64,000 bases of DNA from Oceanospirillum linum (GTDB taxonomy: Bacteria; Pseudomonadota; Gammaproteobacteria; Pseudomonadales; Halomonadaceae): NCBI RefSeq assembly GCF_001995095.2, contig NZ_MTSD02000001.1, forward strand, positions 558,001 through 622,000, read 5' to 3'. Made by a program: the position numbers and the translations under genes. The notes beneath the pieces were generated by a model. The model saw only the letters and a program-made list of their open reading frames with translations, searched no databases and had not been told where the DNA came from. This document shows, in pieces, positions 30,919 to 38,873 of this stretch. The stretch's first letter is position 1. Each line of letters starts with the position of its first letter.

Positions 30919-31347
30919 TTAAAGTTTCAGTTCTTGCGGCTGTTGTGCTGCGTGTGGGTGATTTTCACCAGCGTACACTTTCAGCTTCGCCTGCATTGCA
31001 CGACCCAGAGGGCCTTTTGGAAGCATGCCTTTAACGGCCAGTTGGATAACGCGCTCAGGAGCGTGATCGATCATCTGGTTGAAAGACATAGACTTGATAC
31101 CGCCGATGTAACCGGTGTGACGGTAGTACATTTTGTCTTTTGCTTTATTACCAGTAACCTTCACTTTCTCAGCATTAACAACAACCAGGTAGTCACCGGT
31201 GTCAACGTGAGGTGTGTACTCAGCCTTATGTTTACCGCGCAGGCGACGAGCCAGCTCAGTAGCCAAACGACCCAGTGTAAGACCTTCTGCGTCGACAACA
31301 TACCAGTCGCGCTTTACGGTCTCTGGTTTTGCACTAAAAGTTTTCAT
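30919..31347 (-). CDS. rplM: Ribosomal protein L13
   Basis: The 142-residue protein starts [22 protein letters not shown] and includes the conserved [18 protein letters not shown] segment. First gene of the rplM-rpsI operon, with a leader of about 115 nt from the candidate promoter at 31468–31496. In E. coli L13 represses its own operon through the leader; whether this leader acts the same way is not shown by the sequence. Confidence 0.99.
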   Translation of the reverse strand: MKTFSAKPETVKRDWYVVDAEGLTLGRLATELARRLRGKHKAEYTPHVDTGDYLVVVNAEKVKVTGNKAKDKMYYRHTGYIGGIKSMSFNQMIDHAPERVIQLAVKGMLPKGPLGRAMQAKLKVYAGENHPHAAQQPQELKL

Positions 31348-31467
31348 AATTAATAGCCTATATCGGTCTTACGATCAGAGATTCATTCCCGTCCCGATGG
31401 ACCCGTTGCCTATTTTTATTGGTTGCAGATCCGTTGCAACGTTGATTACCTTAAAAAAGGAGCGCGA

Positions 31468-31496
31468 AGTATAGCGACTTCACCTGCTAAAGTTAA
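31468..31496 (-). promoter_or_regulatory. Candidate rplM-rpsI promoter
   Basis: On the minus strand TTAACT, a 17-base spacer and TATACT (-10 at 31473–31468), followed by a GC-rich start region (TCGCGC) typical of stringently controlled ribosomal promoters. Confidence 0.7.
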
Positions 31497-31575
31497 GACC
31501 CAGGCAGACAAAATATAGAAAATTTATACCGTGACGGCCTTCATTTACGGAAAAATGATTTTCCGTAAACGTTAG

Positions 31576-32667
31576 CTATGGGCGATGTTCACGGGAGAGA
31601 TATTCATGGGACTGCATCTCCAGCAACCGGGAAACAGTACGATCAAACTCGAAGCTCAGATTGCCCCCCAAATAAAGATCCGGGATAGCCGCTTCAGCTG
31701 AGATAATCAATTTCACATTCCGGTCATAGAACTCATCAACCAGATTGATAAAACGGCGGGCCTGATCATCTGTATCCCGTTTCATTTGAGGTACATCACT
31801 CAGGAAAACGGTCTGAAACTCTTTTGCCAGTTCAATATAGTCATTTTGGCTCCGGGGGCCATCGCATAATTCATCAAAGCTGAACCAAACGACATCATCA
31901 TGCATCCGCTCAGTGGTCATCTGTCGATGATTAACTTCAATTACCTCGGCCAAACGCCCCTCAGACAGAGCAATATTCTTAAAACTTTTCAACAGGCTTT
32001 CGTTAGCACTTGCATCCAGCGGATAATGAAAAATCTCCGCTTGCTCCAGCGCCCGCAAACGGTAATCAACACCGCTGTCTACATTCACCACCTCGGTATA
32101 CTGCTTCAGCAGATCGATCGCAGGTAAAAAGCGTGCACGCTGTAATCCGTTTTCGTACAAACCATCCGGTACAATATTTGAGGTAGTGACCAGCGCAACA
32201 CCATTTCTGAACAGTTCACCCAGCAGGCCGGCCAGAATCATAGCATCAGTGATATCTTTGACGAAAAACTCATCCAAGCAAAGCACCCGGATTTCAGAAG
32301 CCAGATTTGCTGCCACCAGGGTCAGTGGATTTTTCTCGCCATCATATTTGCGCAAATCATCATGTACGCGCTGCATAAAGCGATGAAAGTGCACTCGCAT
32401 TTTTTCATCAAATGGCAGACTGTCAAAGAACGTATCAACAAGATATGTTTTACCTCGGCCAACCCCTCCCCAAAAATAAAGCCCCATGGCCGGCTCTCTG
32501 GTTTCAGGTTTACCAAACAGGCTCTTCAACAGCGACTTTTTAGGAGGCTGATACGCTACCAGGTCATCATATAGACGCTGCAGATGCTTAACAGCCATCT
32601 CCTGTGCCGGATCATAACTGAAGTCATCGCGTTCAAGATCTTGTTTGTAGCGTTCTAAAGGTGTCAT
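31576..32667 (-). CDS. zapE: ZapE / AFG1-family AAA ATPase
   Basis: ZapE is a cell-division-associated ATPase related to mitochondrial AFG1. I choose the ATG at 32667 (MTPLERYKQDLERDDFSYDPAQ), with GGAAG seven bases upstream; the open frame reaches 32712. The 363-residue protein shows Walker A in FWGGVGRGKTYLVDTF, Walker B near VLCLDEFFVKDITDAM, and the C-terminal FDELCDGPRSQNDYIELA typical of the family. Its position next to rplM-rpsI matches many gammaproteobacteria. Confidence 0.95.
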   Translation of the reverse strand: MTPLERYKQDLERDDFSYDPAQEMAVKHLQRLYDDLVAYQPPKKSLLKSLFGKPETREPAMGLYFWGGVGRGKTYLVDTFFDSLPFDEKMRVHFHRFMQRVHDDLRKYDGEKNPLTLVAANLASEIRVLCLDEFFVKDITDAMILAGLLGELFRNGVALVTTSNIVPDGLYENGLQRARFLPAIDLLKQYTEVVNVDSGVDYRLRALEQAEIFHYPLDASANESLLKSFKNIALSEGRLAEVIEVNHRQMTTERMHDDVVWFSFDELCDGPRSQNDYIELAKEFQTVFLSDVPQMKRDTDDQARRFINLVDEFYDRNVKLIISAEAAIPDLYLGGNLSFEFDRTVSRLLEMQSHEYLSREHRP

Positions 32668-32814
32668 ATGCCTGCTTCCGAGAGAGTTACAGAAAGGGTC
32701 GAATATCATCACAATAACCGACAGGTAATACTGTTTACGTTTTTAGTGCTGTTTAGAATTTTCCCTTTTCGGTTCGAAAGAGGATGACAGCGATGACCCA
32801 AAAATGTGGGCGGC

Positions 32815-32844
32815 ATTATACCGGTTTGAGTCGCAACCCCCAAA
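32815..32844 (-). promoter_or_regulatory. Candidate zapE promoter
   Basis: Minus-strand consensus -10 TATAAT at 32820–32815, with a weak TTTGGG about 18 bases upstream. The implied leader is about 140 nt. Confidence 0.5.
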
Positions 32845-32935
32845 CACCAACCTTCGACCTAGCCTAAAGTCACATGTTTTTTTAATTACACCTAAAAATA
32901 ACGAGTGTGCTGATACGTTTTTAATGAATAAGCGG

Positions 32936-32966
32936 TTGCCCTCCCCAACCTGTTACCCTGTATAAT
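32936..32966 (+). promoter_or_regulatory. Candidate zapG promoter
   Basis: TTGCCC (32936–32941) and consensus TATAAT (32961–32966) with a 19-base spacer; the start codon follows about 65 bases later. Confidence 0.5.
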
Positions 32967-33030
32967 AATCAGAACGTTAAGACATCTCTGATTTTTTGCT
33001 GATGTCATTCAAGTAGTTAAGGAGTCATTT

Positions 33031-33471
33031 ATGGAAGCCAATATCGACTGGACCCTTATTATCCTCACTTTTATCGTGGGCTGTGGTGTTGGTGCGCTTA
33101 TTTATCACCTACTGAATACAAATACCGGTGAAAACTCGGATCTTAAACAGCGCATGAATCAGAAAGAGATGGAGTTTGTGCGGCTGAATGAGAACGTCAG
33201 TGAGCATTTTGCCCGGACCGATGAGCTGCTGGCGGGTATGGAAAAAAATTATCAGAATTTGGTGAGCCATCTGCAAAGTGGCGCCGAGAGCTTTTGTGAT
33301 GACGCATCTCTGTACAAGCGTATCAGTAAAAAAAGTCGTCAGAACGATAAACAGCAGAATGATTATATGAAAGAAGATCATCATGCCCCAATGGATTACG
33401 CGCCCAAGACATCAGGTACCTTATCTGAAGACTTTGGTCTGGAGCGCGAAGAAATACCTGAGCCCCCCTAA
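33031..33471 (+). CDS. zapG: ZapG / YhcB family (DUF1043) inner-membrane protein
   Basis: YhcB/ZapG is a membrane-anchored coiled-coil protein linked to cell division and envelope growth. The 146-residue protein starts with a transmembrane segment (about 8–28, IILTFIVGCGVGALIYHLL), followed by a helical region (LKQRMNQKEMEFVRLNENVSEHFARTDELLAGM), the family signature HFARTDELLAGMEKNY, and a disordered acidic tail. Divergent from zapE, as in E. coli yhcB/yhcM. Confidence 0.93.
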   Translation: MEANIDWTLIILTFIVGCGVGALIYHLLNTNTGENSDLKQRMNQKEMEFVRLNENVSEHFARTDELLAGMEKNYQNLVSHLQSGAESFCDDASLYKRISKKSRQNDKQQNDYMKEDHHAPMDYAPKTSGTLSEDFGLEREEIPEPP

Positions 33472-33510
33472 AGGCCTCTGAGGCAAACAGCTATGCCTCA
33501 GCTCTCAGAC

Positions 33511-33536
33511 AACCCGGTTTTAAACCGGGTTGTTTT
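33511..33536. terminator. Terminator shared by zapG and the nif3-family gene
   Basis: AACCCGGTTT-TAAACCGGGTT followed by GTTTT on the plus strand. The last codons and the stop codon of the converging minus-strand gene lie in this hairpin. A second inverted repeat, TGAGGCA/TGCCTCA (33478–33500), precedes it on the zapG side. Confidence 0.85.
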
Positions 33537-34278
33537 CATCCAGAGCAAGATGCTCAATACCAAACTGATCCTGTAACCACCGGCCGAGTGCGAGAACACC
33601 GTAACGCTCTGTTGCATGATGCCCGGCAGCAATATAAGCAATCCCCAGTTCTCTTGCAGCATGTACCGTATTTTCAGAAATTTCGCCACTAACATAAAGA
33701 TCACAACCCGCTTCAGCCGCCCCTTCAATAAACCCTTGTGCAGCCCCTGAACACCAGCCGATTTTGCGAATCTCTTTTGCAGCATCTCCGATCACCAACG
33801 GTTCGCGATCCAGCTCGCGGTGAATCCGAGCAGCAATCTCACCCACGGTTTTATCTGTCTTTGCCGTACCAACCAACCCAATACTTCTCGGGTTACCAGC
33901 CTCAAGGCCATCGCTGATCTCCCAATCTAAAATACGGGCAAGCTCGACATTATTGCCCAGCTCACTATGCGCGTCCAAAGGCAGGTGGTAAGCCAGTAAG
34001 CTAATATCATTTTTAATCAGTGTAGAAAGCCTGCGGTACTTCATACCTGTAACTGTCTGGGATTCATTTTTCCAAAAGTAGCCATGATGCACCAGAAGCG
34101 CATCAGCGCCAGCGGCAACGGCCTGATCCAGAATATTCTGGCTGGCAGTGACAGCTGTAGCAACCCTGAGAATCTGACTCCGACCCTCAACCTGAAGTCC
34201 GTTTGGGCAATAATCTTTATAGGCCTGTGGTTCCAGCAAGATATCCAGATGTTTCACCAGATCGGTCAATGTCAGCAT
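33520..34278 (-). CDS. Nif3-like dinuclear metal centre protein (YbgI family)
   Basis: The ATG at 34278 has AGGAG six bases upstream. The 252-residue protein starts MLTLTDLVKHLDILLEPQAYKDYCPNGLQVEG and carries the family metal-site strings LLVHHGYFWKNES, AYHLPLDAHSELGNNVELA, GEISENTVHAARELG and AAGHHATERYGV. These proteins form hexameric toroids with a two-metal site; the cellular role is unsettled (annotated in some genomes as GTP cyclohydrolase I-type 2). It is divergent from the AlgW-type protease gene, as in Pseudomonas. Confidence 0.94.
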   Translation of the reverse strand: MLTLTDLVKHLDILLEPQAYKDYCPNGLQVEGRSQILRVATAVTASQNILDQAVAAGADALLVHHGYFWKNESQTVTGMKYRRLSTLIKNDISLLAYHLPLDAHSELGNNVELARILDWEISDGLEAGNPRSIGLVGTAKTDKTVGEIAARIHRELDREPLVIGDAAKEIRKIGWCSGAAQGFIEGAAEAGCDLYVSGEISENTVHAARELGIAYIAAGHHATERYGVLALGRWLQDQFGIEHLALDENNPV

Positions 34279-34446
34279 CAAAAGCTCCTAAATCGAAGAG
34301 TAAAGTTAAATCACGTCTCAGCGGGAAACACTCTAACTTCAAAAAACGAAAACACAACGGTCTATAAAGCGACGGGATTAATATGCAGCTGTCGCAACGC
34401 CCCCAGTGCTTCCGGACTTATATAGCCTGATAATGAGCATCGCGGA

Positions 34447-34476
34447 TTGAATTTTATGACCGAAACACCATATAGT
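34447..34476 (+). promoter_or_regulatory. Candidate promoter of the AlgW/DegS-type protease gene
   Basis: TTGAAT (34447–34452), an 18-base spacer and TATAGT (34471–34476), 34 bases before the start codon. Confidence 0.55.
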
Positions 34477-34509
34477 CAGAACCCTGTCTGAATCCGCAAT
34501 GAGTTTTGC

Positions 34510-35664
34510 ATGAAAAAAATATTCCACTATCTGTCATGGCCCGTTCTCGCTGGTGTTGTGATCGGTCTCACTATTAATCAGCAACATTCAAACTCTGAGC
34601 AGAGTAATACCAAACCGCAGCCCGTCTTTGTGGAGGCTGCTCAGGCAGACAGCACGCCTAAACTCAGTGGCCCCTACAGCTATTCCTCTGCGGTAAAACA
34701 AGCATCCCCTGCGGTCGTTAATATCTACACCAGTAAAATTATAGAGCAACGCGCGCACCCCTTGCTTCAGGATCCATCTTTCAGGCAGTTTTTTGGTTAT
34801 AACGGCGTGCCGCGCCAGCAAAGATTACAATCCAGCCTGGGTTCTGGTGTTATCGTCAGCACTGATGGCTACGTACTGACTAACAACCATGTTATTACCG
34901 GAGCCGATGAGATTAAGGTCGCCCTTAAAGATGGCAGAGAAACAATTGCTCAGGTGGTTGGCACGGACCCGGAAACGGATTTAGCCGTTCTTCGCATTCA
35001 ACTACCAGATCTGCCTGTGATCACTATCGCCCCATCTGATGGTATTGAAGTCGGTGATGTCGTTCTGGCAATCGGCAATCCCTTTGGCGTTGGGCAAACC
35101 GTTACCATGGGCATCGTCAGTGCCACGGGTCGCGATCAGTTAGGGATCAATACTTTTGAGGATTTCATTCAGACCGATGCCGCAATCAACCCGGGCAACT
35201 CAGGCGGGGCACTTATCAACCCCCGGGGGGAATTATTAGGTATTAATACGGCTATTTTCAGCAAGTCCGGCGGCTCTCAGGGAATAGGCTTTGCAATACC
35301 CTCAAATCTTAGCCGACAGATTATGATCGATATTATCCGCGAAGGTAGTGTCGTTCGCGGCTGGCTTGGTGTTGAAGTTCAGGAGCTAACACCGGCTCTG
35401 GCCAGCTCATTTGGTTACAGAGAAGAGCGTGGCATTCTGATCGCCGGGTTACTTCGAAATGGACCTGCCCACCTGGCGGGTATGCAGCCGGGGGATATCA
35501 TTGTTAAAGTCGAAGGTGAGCAGATTATCAGTGGGCGCAGCACGATGAACCGAATAGCCCAGAAGCGGCCCGGAGAAAAAATAAAAATCACCGTCTATCG
35601 CTCAGGGCAGGAGATCACACTCGAGGCCGAAGTCGGACGTCGCCCTACTCCGCCCCAAAGCTAA
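34510..35664 (+). CDS. algW: DegS/AlgW-type periplasmic serine protease
   Basis: AlgW/DegS senses misfolded outer-membrane proteins and starts proteolysis of the anti-sigma factor of RpoE/AlgU. The 384-residue protein has an N-terminal membrane anchor (about 7–23), a trypsin-fold protease domain with the full triad H127 (TNNHVI), D157 (ETDLAVL) and S231 (GNSGGAL), and one PDZ domain (about 275–375). A single PDZ plus anchor distinguishes it from DegP. The neighbouring nif3-family gene matches algW context in Pseudomonas. Confidence 0.93.
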   Translation: MKKIFHYLSWPVLAGVVIGLTINQQHSNSEQSNTKPQPVFVEAAQADSTPKLSGPYSYSSAVKQASPAVVNIYTSKIIEQRAHPLLQDPSFRQFFGYNGVPRQQRLQSSLGSGVIVSTDGYVLTNNHVITGADEIKVALKDGRETIAQVVGTDPETDLAVLRIQLPDLPVITIAPSDGIEVGDVVLAIGNPFGVGQTVTMGIVSATGRDQLGINTFEDFIQTDAAINPGNSGGALINPRGELLGINTAIFSKSGGSQGIGFAIPSNLSRQIMIDIIREGSVVRGWLGVEVQELTPALASSFGYREERGILIAGLLRNGPAHLAGMQPGDIIVKVEGEQIISGRSTMNRIAQKRPGEKIKITVYRSGQEITLEAEVGRRPTPPQS

Positions 35665-35725
35665 AGACCGTTTAAAGCTGGAGCGCTCAAGTAATAAACA
35701 AAACTTGGCGCTTTTCCCATCTTAA

Positions 35726-36496
35726 TCAGAAGTGAACTGTAGCGCTGGCATACCAACCGCTTGCTGTCAGATCAGCATCCAGACCATCAACGTCATCCAG
35801 CTCCATATTAAAACGGCGATACCCTAACTCACCACCAACCTCAACGACCCATGGCGCTGCAGCGGCGACATACAGGCGATGGTCAGAAATGGTAGCCCCG
35901 CCTACACTTAAATAGTTTATCATTCCGCCGACAGCAAGCGGAAAGGGTGCCATAGGAATATCAAACTGCCCCTTGCCGTATAAAAGGGGCACAGGTACAT
36001 CAAGTGTTACCGACTCATTAGCACTTCCGGATCTCTCTTTAATACTAATCTCACCATCAAACTGGCGGACCGTGAGCCCGATGTCTGCACTCAACCAGCC
36101 AAGCCCATCCAAAATTTCATAATAACCCGTGTAATCGGTATGGCTCAGATCAAGTTTACTATCAACCTCTGCACTTGCCGTATAGGTCTGCCCCTCAAAT
36201 GAAATCGACTGACTTAAGGTATTCATGCGACTTTCAGATAAGCTGGTGCGTTCCAGACGAAAGTTCGGCAGGAAAGGAACCGGATGCTCGACAGCCACAT
36301 AGAAGTTATTAGCGGTTGTATCTGTGAACCCGAGATCACGCTCCATATCAACACCGGTCGCCGAAGAATCCTCAGACTGAAAGCTACCACTCAGATCAGG
36401 TTGCCACATGCCTGCACCAGCCTGCAGACCAATGAAATCTGCCTGTGCATTTATGGCAACCAATGCCAAGCTTAATGGTGCTAATTTTCTGAACAT
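35726..36496 (-). CDS. Outer-membrane beta-barrel protein (TIGR04219-like)
   Basis: The ATG at 36496 (MFRKLAPLSLALVAINAQADF) has AGGGG eight bases upstream and opens a clear signal peptide; an upstream frame to 36610 is not supported. The 256-residue protein begins FIGLQAGAGMWQPDLSG, has alternating beta-strand patterns and ends in aromatic residue F (SATVHF), as outer-membrane barrels do. The N-terminal GAGxWxPDxSG string and length suggest the TIGR04219 family; no function is known. It converges with the AlgW-type gene. Confidence 0.8.
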   Translation of the reverse strand: MFRKLAPLSLALVAINAQADFIGLQAGAGMWQPDLSGSFQSEDSSATGVDMERDLGFTDTTANNFYVAVEHPVPFLPNFRLERTSLSESRMNTLSQSISFEGQTYTASAEVDSKLDLSHTDYTGYYEILDGLGWLSADIGLTVRQFDGEISIKERSGSANESVTLDVPVPLLYGKGQFDIPMAPFPLAVGGMINYLSVGGATISDHRLYVAAAAPWVVEVGGELGYRRFNMELDDVDGLDADLTASGWYASATVHF

Positions 36497-36635
36497 ATTA
36501 AAAACCCCTTTCCATGTAGAACGACAAGCAACTGTGCCCACAATGAATTCAGCACTGCTTTGGTATGTGTTTCGTTTCAACCGGATAACCGGAAAACCTG
36601 TATTTCTCAATGACGCGCTTACAAAATTTCAATTA

Positions 36636-36902
36636 TCAGAAACCCAGCTTTTTGTACCAAGGTACGGAAACCTCATGGCCATCCACCTTCAAAGTACCTA
36701 TCGCTTTACGCTGGCCTGTCGGCAAATTAAATACCTGCCGTGCAGAATGACCATCCTGAGCCTCAAAGCTGACCTCAACGCCCGTATCCGGTAAACCACG
36801 ACCACGCCATCCGGTCAGGTCAAAGTTAAACTCTTCACCGGACTCAGAGCGGATGACCCCTTCCTGAATACCTACATCAAATGAAATGATAACGCCTTGC
36901 AT
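36636..36902 (-). CDS. Small OB-fold / cold-shock-like protein
   Basis: An 88-residue protein starting MQGVIISFDVGIQEGVIRSESGEEFNFDLTGWRG. The pattern K/QGxIxxFDxxxxxGxIxxxxGxxxxF matches the beta1–beta3 region of cold-shock domains, but the aromatic RNP motifs of true Csp proteins are not clear. The last ~25 residues (GTLKVDGHEVSVPWYKKLGF) are outside the domain. It lies alone on the minus strand 81 bp after the thioredoxin-like gene. Function unknown. Confidence 0.65.
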   Translation of the reverse strand: MQGVIISFDVGIQEGVIRSESGEEFNFDLTGWRGRGLPDTGVEVSFEAQDGHSARQVFNLPTGQRKAIGTLKVDGHEVSVPWYKKLGF

Positions 36903-36983
36903 AAGAGAGTTCCTGAAAAGAGGCCGACCGGATATAAATTAACAAATACAATAGTCGCCATAAGAGAAAGGGAGGCTCTGGCC

Positions 36984-37316
36984 TTACAACTCAGACCAAA
37001 ATGCCAGAGGACGTTCAATGTGTTCCTCCAGCAAACTCAGATTGATATGCCTGAGCTGGCGAGACAGCTCCTGCCCGTCTAACCGGACAACCAGAGTCGG
37101 CACAGAAAGCACCTGAAACCGACTGCAGGCTTCAGGAAAGCGTTCAAGATCGAGCCATACGAAACGGGCCCTGTACCCCAATTGTTCAGACCATCCAGGC
37201 AGCTTAAGCTTAAGAGACTCGCATACACCACAACCCGGTGTGGAAAAAAGTATAAATACCAGCCCTGATACAAGATCTATTACATCAGGATCACTCATCT
37301 CTGTGAAATGCCCCAC
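36984..37316 (-). CDS. Thioredoxin-like protein with a CGVC motif
   Basis: A 110-residue protein with the redox motif STPGCGVCESLKLKLPGW (C29 and C32 counted from the GTG at 37316), FVWLDLERFPEACSRFQVLSVPTLVVRLDGQEL (including the cis-proline segment SVPT), and no signal peptide, so probably cytoplasmic. The start may be the GTG at 37316 or the ATG at 37298; neither has a strong ribosome site. It follows folX by 5 bp, so it is co-transcribed with folE-folX; no thioredoxin is needed in that pathway, so the link is unexplained. Confidence 0.82.
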   Translation of the reverse strand: MGHFTEMSDPDVIDLVSGLVFILFSTPGCGVCESLKLKLPGWSEQLGYRARFVWLDLERFPEACSRFQVLSVPTLVVRLDGQELSRQLRHINLSLLEEHIERPLAFWSEL

Positions 37317-37321
37317 CCAAA

Positions 37322-37717
37322 CTAATCCCTGTGATCTGACAGTGTTATGGAGACAGAATCAGAGAAACGCAGCGCATGAGGTTTATCCACTTCAACCTGA
37401 GCAACCTGAACCTGCTCATAAGACATTGTAATATCCAGAATCTCACGGGTCAGACGCTCAAGCAGCGCAAAACGGTTACTCTCAACATGGGCAATAACAG
37501 CTTTAGTAATCGTACGATAGTTGAGCGCTTCGTCAATATGATTAAAACTTACGGCACGATCAGCAAAGTACTGAATCGTAATATTGACGATAATATCCTG
37601 TTTATTGACGATCTCATCTTCATTAATACCGATATAAGTTCGCAGCCGCAGATTCTTAATCTGAATCGTCGCCAGATTATGACCGGCGTGAGCATTGCTT
37701 ACCGCATGTAATGGCAT
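37322..37717 (-). CDS. folX: Dihydroneopterin triphosphate 2'-epimerase FolX
   Basis: FolX belongs to the dihydroneopterin aldolase fold and epimerises 7,8-dihydroneopterin triphosphate. The 131-residue protein reads [64 protein letters not shown] and [19 protein letters not shown]; the KxxLRxxIGIxxxE start and [13 protein letters not shown] string are those of FolX rather than FolB. A separate folB is at 60411. It follows folE by 50 bp. Confidence 0.93.
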   Translation of the reverse strand: MPLHAVSNAHAGHNLATIQIKNLRLRTYIGINEDEIVNKQDIIVNITIQYFADRAVSFNHIDEALNYRTITKAVIAHVESNRFALLERLTREILDITMSYEQVQVAQVEVDKPHALRFSDSVSITLSDHRD

Positions 37718-37767
37718 TATAGATCCTTATCCAGCTTTAAAACCCCAAACAAACAGCTAACAGCTCT

Positions 37768-38322
37768 TTAGTTGCTGATAAGCTGCAGGTATTCCATTCG
37801 GGTCGATTGCGACTCACGGAAGGCACCCAGCATAACAGAGGACTTCATCACAGAGTTCTGCTTCTCAACCCCACGCATCATCATACACATATGTTTAGCT
37901 TCAATAGTAACAGCAACCCCACGAGCCCCGGTCACCTGCATCACCGCATCAGCGATCTGCTTAGTCAGGTTTTCCTGTATCTGGAGGCGGCGAGCATACA
38001 TATCCACAATACGGGCAAATTTTGACAAGCCCAGTACTTTACCCGTTGGCAGGTAAGCGATGTGGCACTTGCCAATAAAAGGCAGAATATGGTGCTCACA
38101 CATAGAATACAGTTCAATGTCTTTAACAATGACCATTTCATCCGTTTCTGATTCAAAAACAGCGCCATTGGTCACGCTTTCTAATGTTTCGTTATACCCC
38201 TTGGTAAGGTATTGCATCGCTTTTGCTGCACGCTTAGGCGTATCCGTTAAACCTTCACGTTCCGGGTTTTCACCCAGTTCAGCCAGAATAGTTTCGTAAA
38301 GACCGGTCAGTTTTTCTGTCAT
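37768..38322 (-). CDS. folE: GTP cyclohydrolase I
   Basis: FolE makes dihydroneopterin triphosphate from GTP, the first step of folate synthesis and the substrate of FolX. The 184-residue protein has zinc ligands C75 and H78 ([10 protein letters not shown]) and C146 (KHMCMMMRG), and the active-site H77. First gene of folE-folX-thioredoxin-like on the minus strand. A 15-bp palindrome GCCTGA-TAT-TCAGGC (38388–38402) lies 66 bp upstream and could be an operator. Confidence 0.97.
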   Translation of the reverse strand: MTEKLTGLYETILAELGENPEREGLTDTPKRAAKAMQYLTKGYNETLESVTNGAVFESETDEMVIVKDIELYSMCEHHILPFIGKCHIAYLPTGKVLGLSKFARIVDMYARRLQIQENLTKQIADAVMQVTGARGVAVTIEAKHMCMMMRGVEKQNSVMKSSVMLGAFRESQSTRMEYLQLISN

Positions 38323-38873
38323 GGCAATGCCTTAGTGTTAATCAAAATCAAGGTATATAAAATCTAACTGATATAAAGTCTGCCTAAGCCTGATATTCAG
38401 GCGCTTATTAAAACTGCAGAAGTCATACAAGGTAGAGATAAGCTGCATACTGAAAAAAAGCAGCAATGATAGCGCATTTTAAAGATTATCCGGGTGCGAC
38501 AATTTGTCCATTTTACCTGACCGTTACAGTCAAGCATAATCTTTGCGCGCAAAATCCAGCCTTTAACAGTCAAACCTATCGCGGATATCCAAATCCGGTT
38601 CAGGCTAAGACGCAAAAGATAAATCAGCCGGATCTGTTATACTGCGCACGCGTTAAGCCAGATCATCAGGTTGTGAGTGTTTGCTTACAGCCAAAATATG
38701 CTGACTTATCACTGATAAATCAGCGCTGAACAGCCTTGAATATCTTGTGCAGCCTGACATTGTGAATCCAACCTGTGGTTATACGTTTTAATCTAACCAC
38801 AGAGATCAGATAACTCTGTACCCATAGGTGTTTAAAGCCGGGTACAAAACCTGTACTGAAGAGACGGTGAGCT
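38323..38873. other. 551-bp intergenic region with stacked inverted repeats
   Basis: No credible gene on either strand. It holds a palindrome at 38388–38402 near folE, a candidate extended -10 promoter (TGTTATACT, 38635–38643), and several inverted repeats on the side of the orphan gene at 38874: 38700–38724 (11-bp arms, one mismatch), 38773–38802 (CTGTGGTTA/TAACCACAG), 38800–38818 (CAGAG/CTCTG) and 38818–38845 (GTACCC/GGGTAC). The second and third share bases, so they exclude each other. Confidence 0.7.
38635..38643 (+). promoter_or_regulatory. Candidate extended -10 promoter for the orphan gene
   Basis: TGTTATACT matches TGnTATAAT with one mismatch. No good -35 lies 17 bases upstream, which extended -10 promoters tolerate. 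Transcription from here would give a leader of about 220 nt. Confidence 0.45.

Larger units (their letters stand above)
32668..33030. other. Divergent intergenic region zapE/zapG
   Basis: A 363-bp gap between two divergently transcribed division genes. It contains a TATAAT on the minus strand (32820–32815) facing zapE and one on the plus strand (32961–32966) facing zapG. No gene or strong repeat was seen. Confidence 0.7.

Noticed and set aside
38560-38640. Possible c-di-GMP-I riboswitch: strings CAAACC, GACGCAAAAG and CAGCCGG occur in the expected order
   Set aside because: The P3 hairpin has no room between GACGCAAA and GCCGG, P2 does not pair properly, and the candidate promoter lies downstream of the motif. 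A cmsearch with RF01051 would decide; a significant hit would reverse this rejection.
38466-38729. 87-codon plus-strand open frame in the folE/orphan gap
   Set aside because: No ribosome site, no recognisable domain, and it crosses a hairpin and the promoter candidate. Composition looks non-coding.
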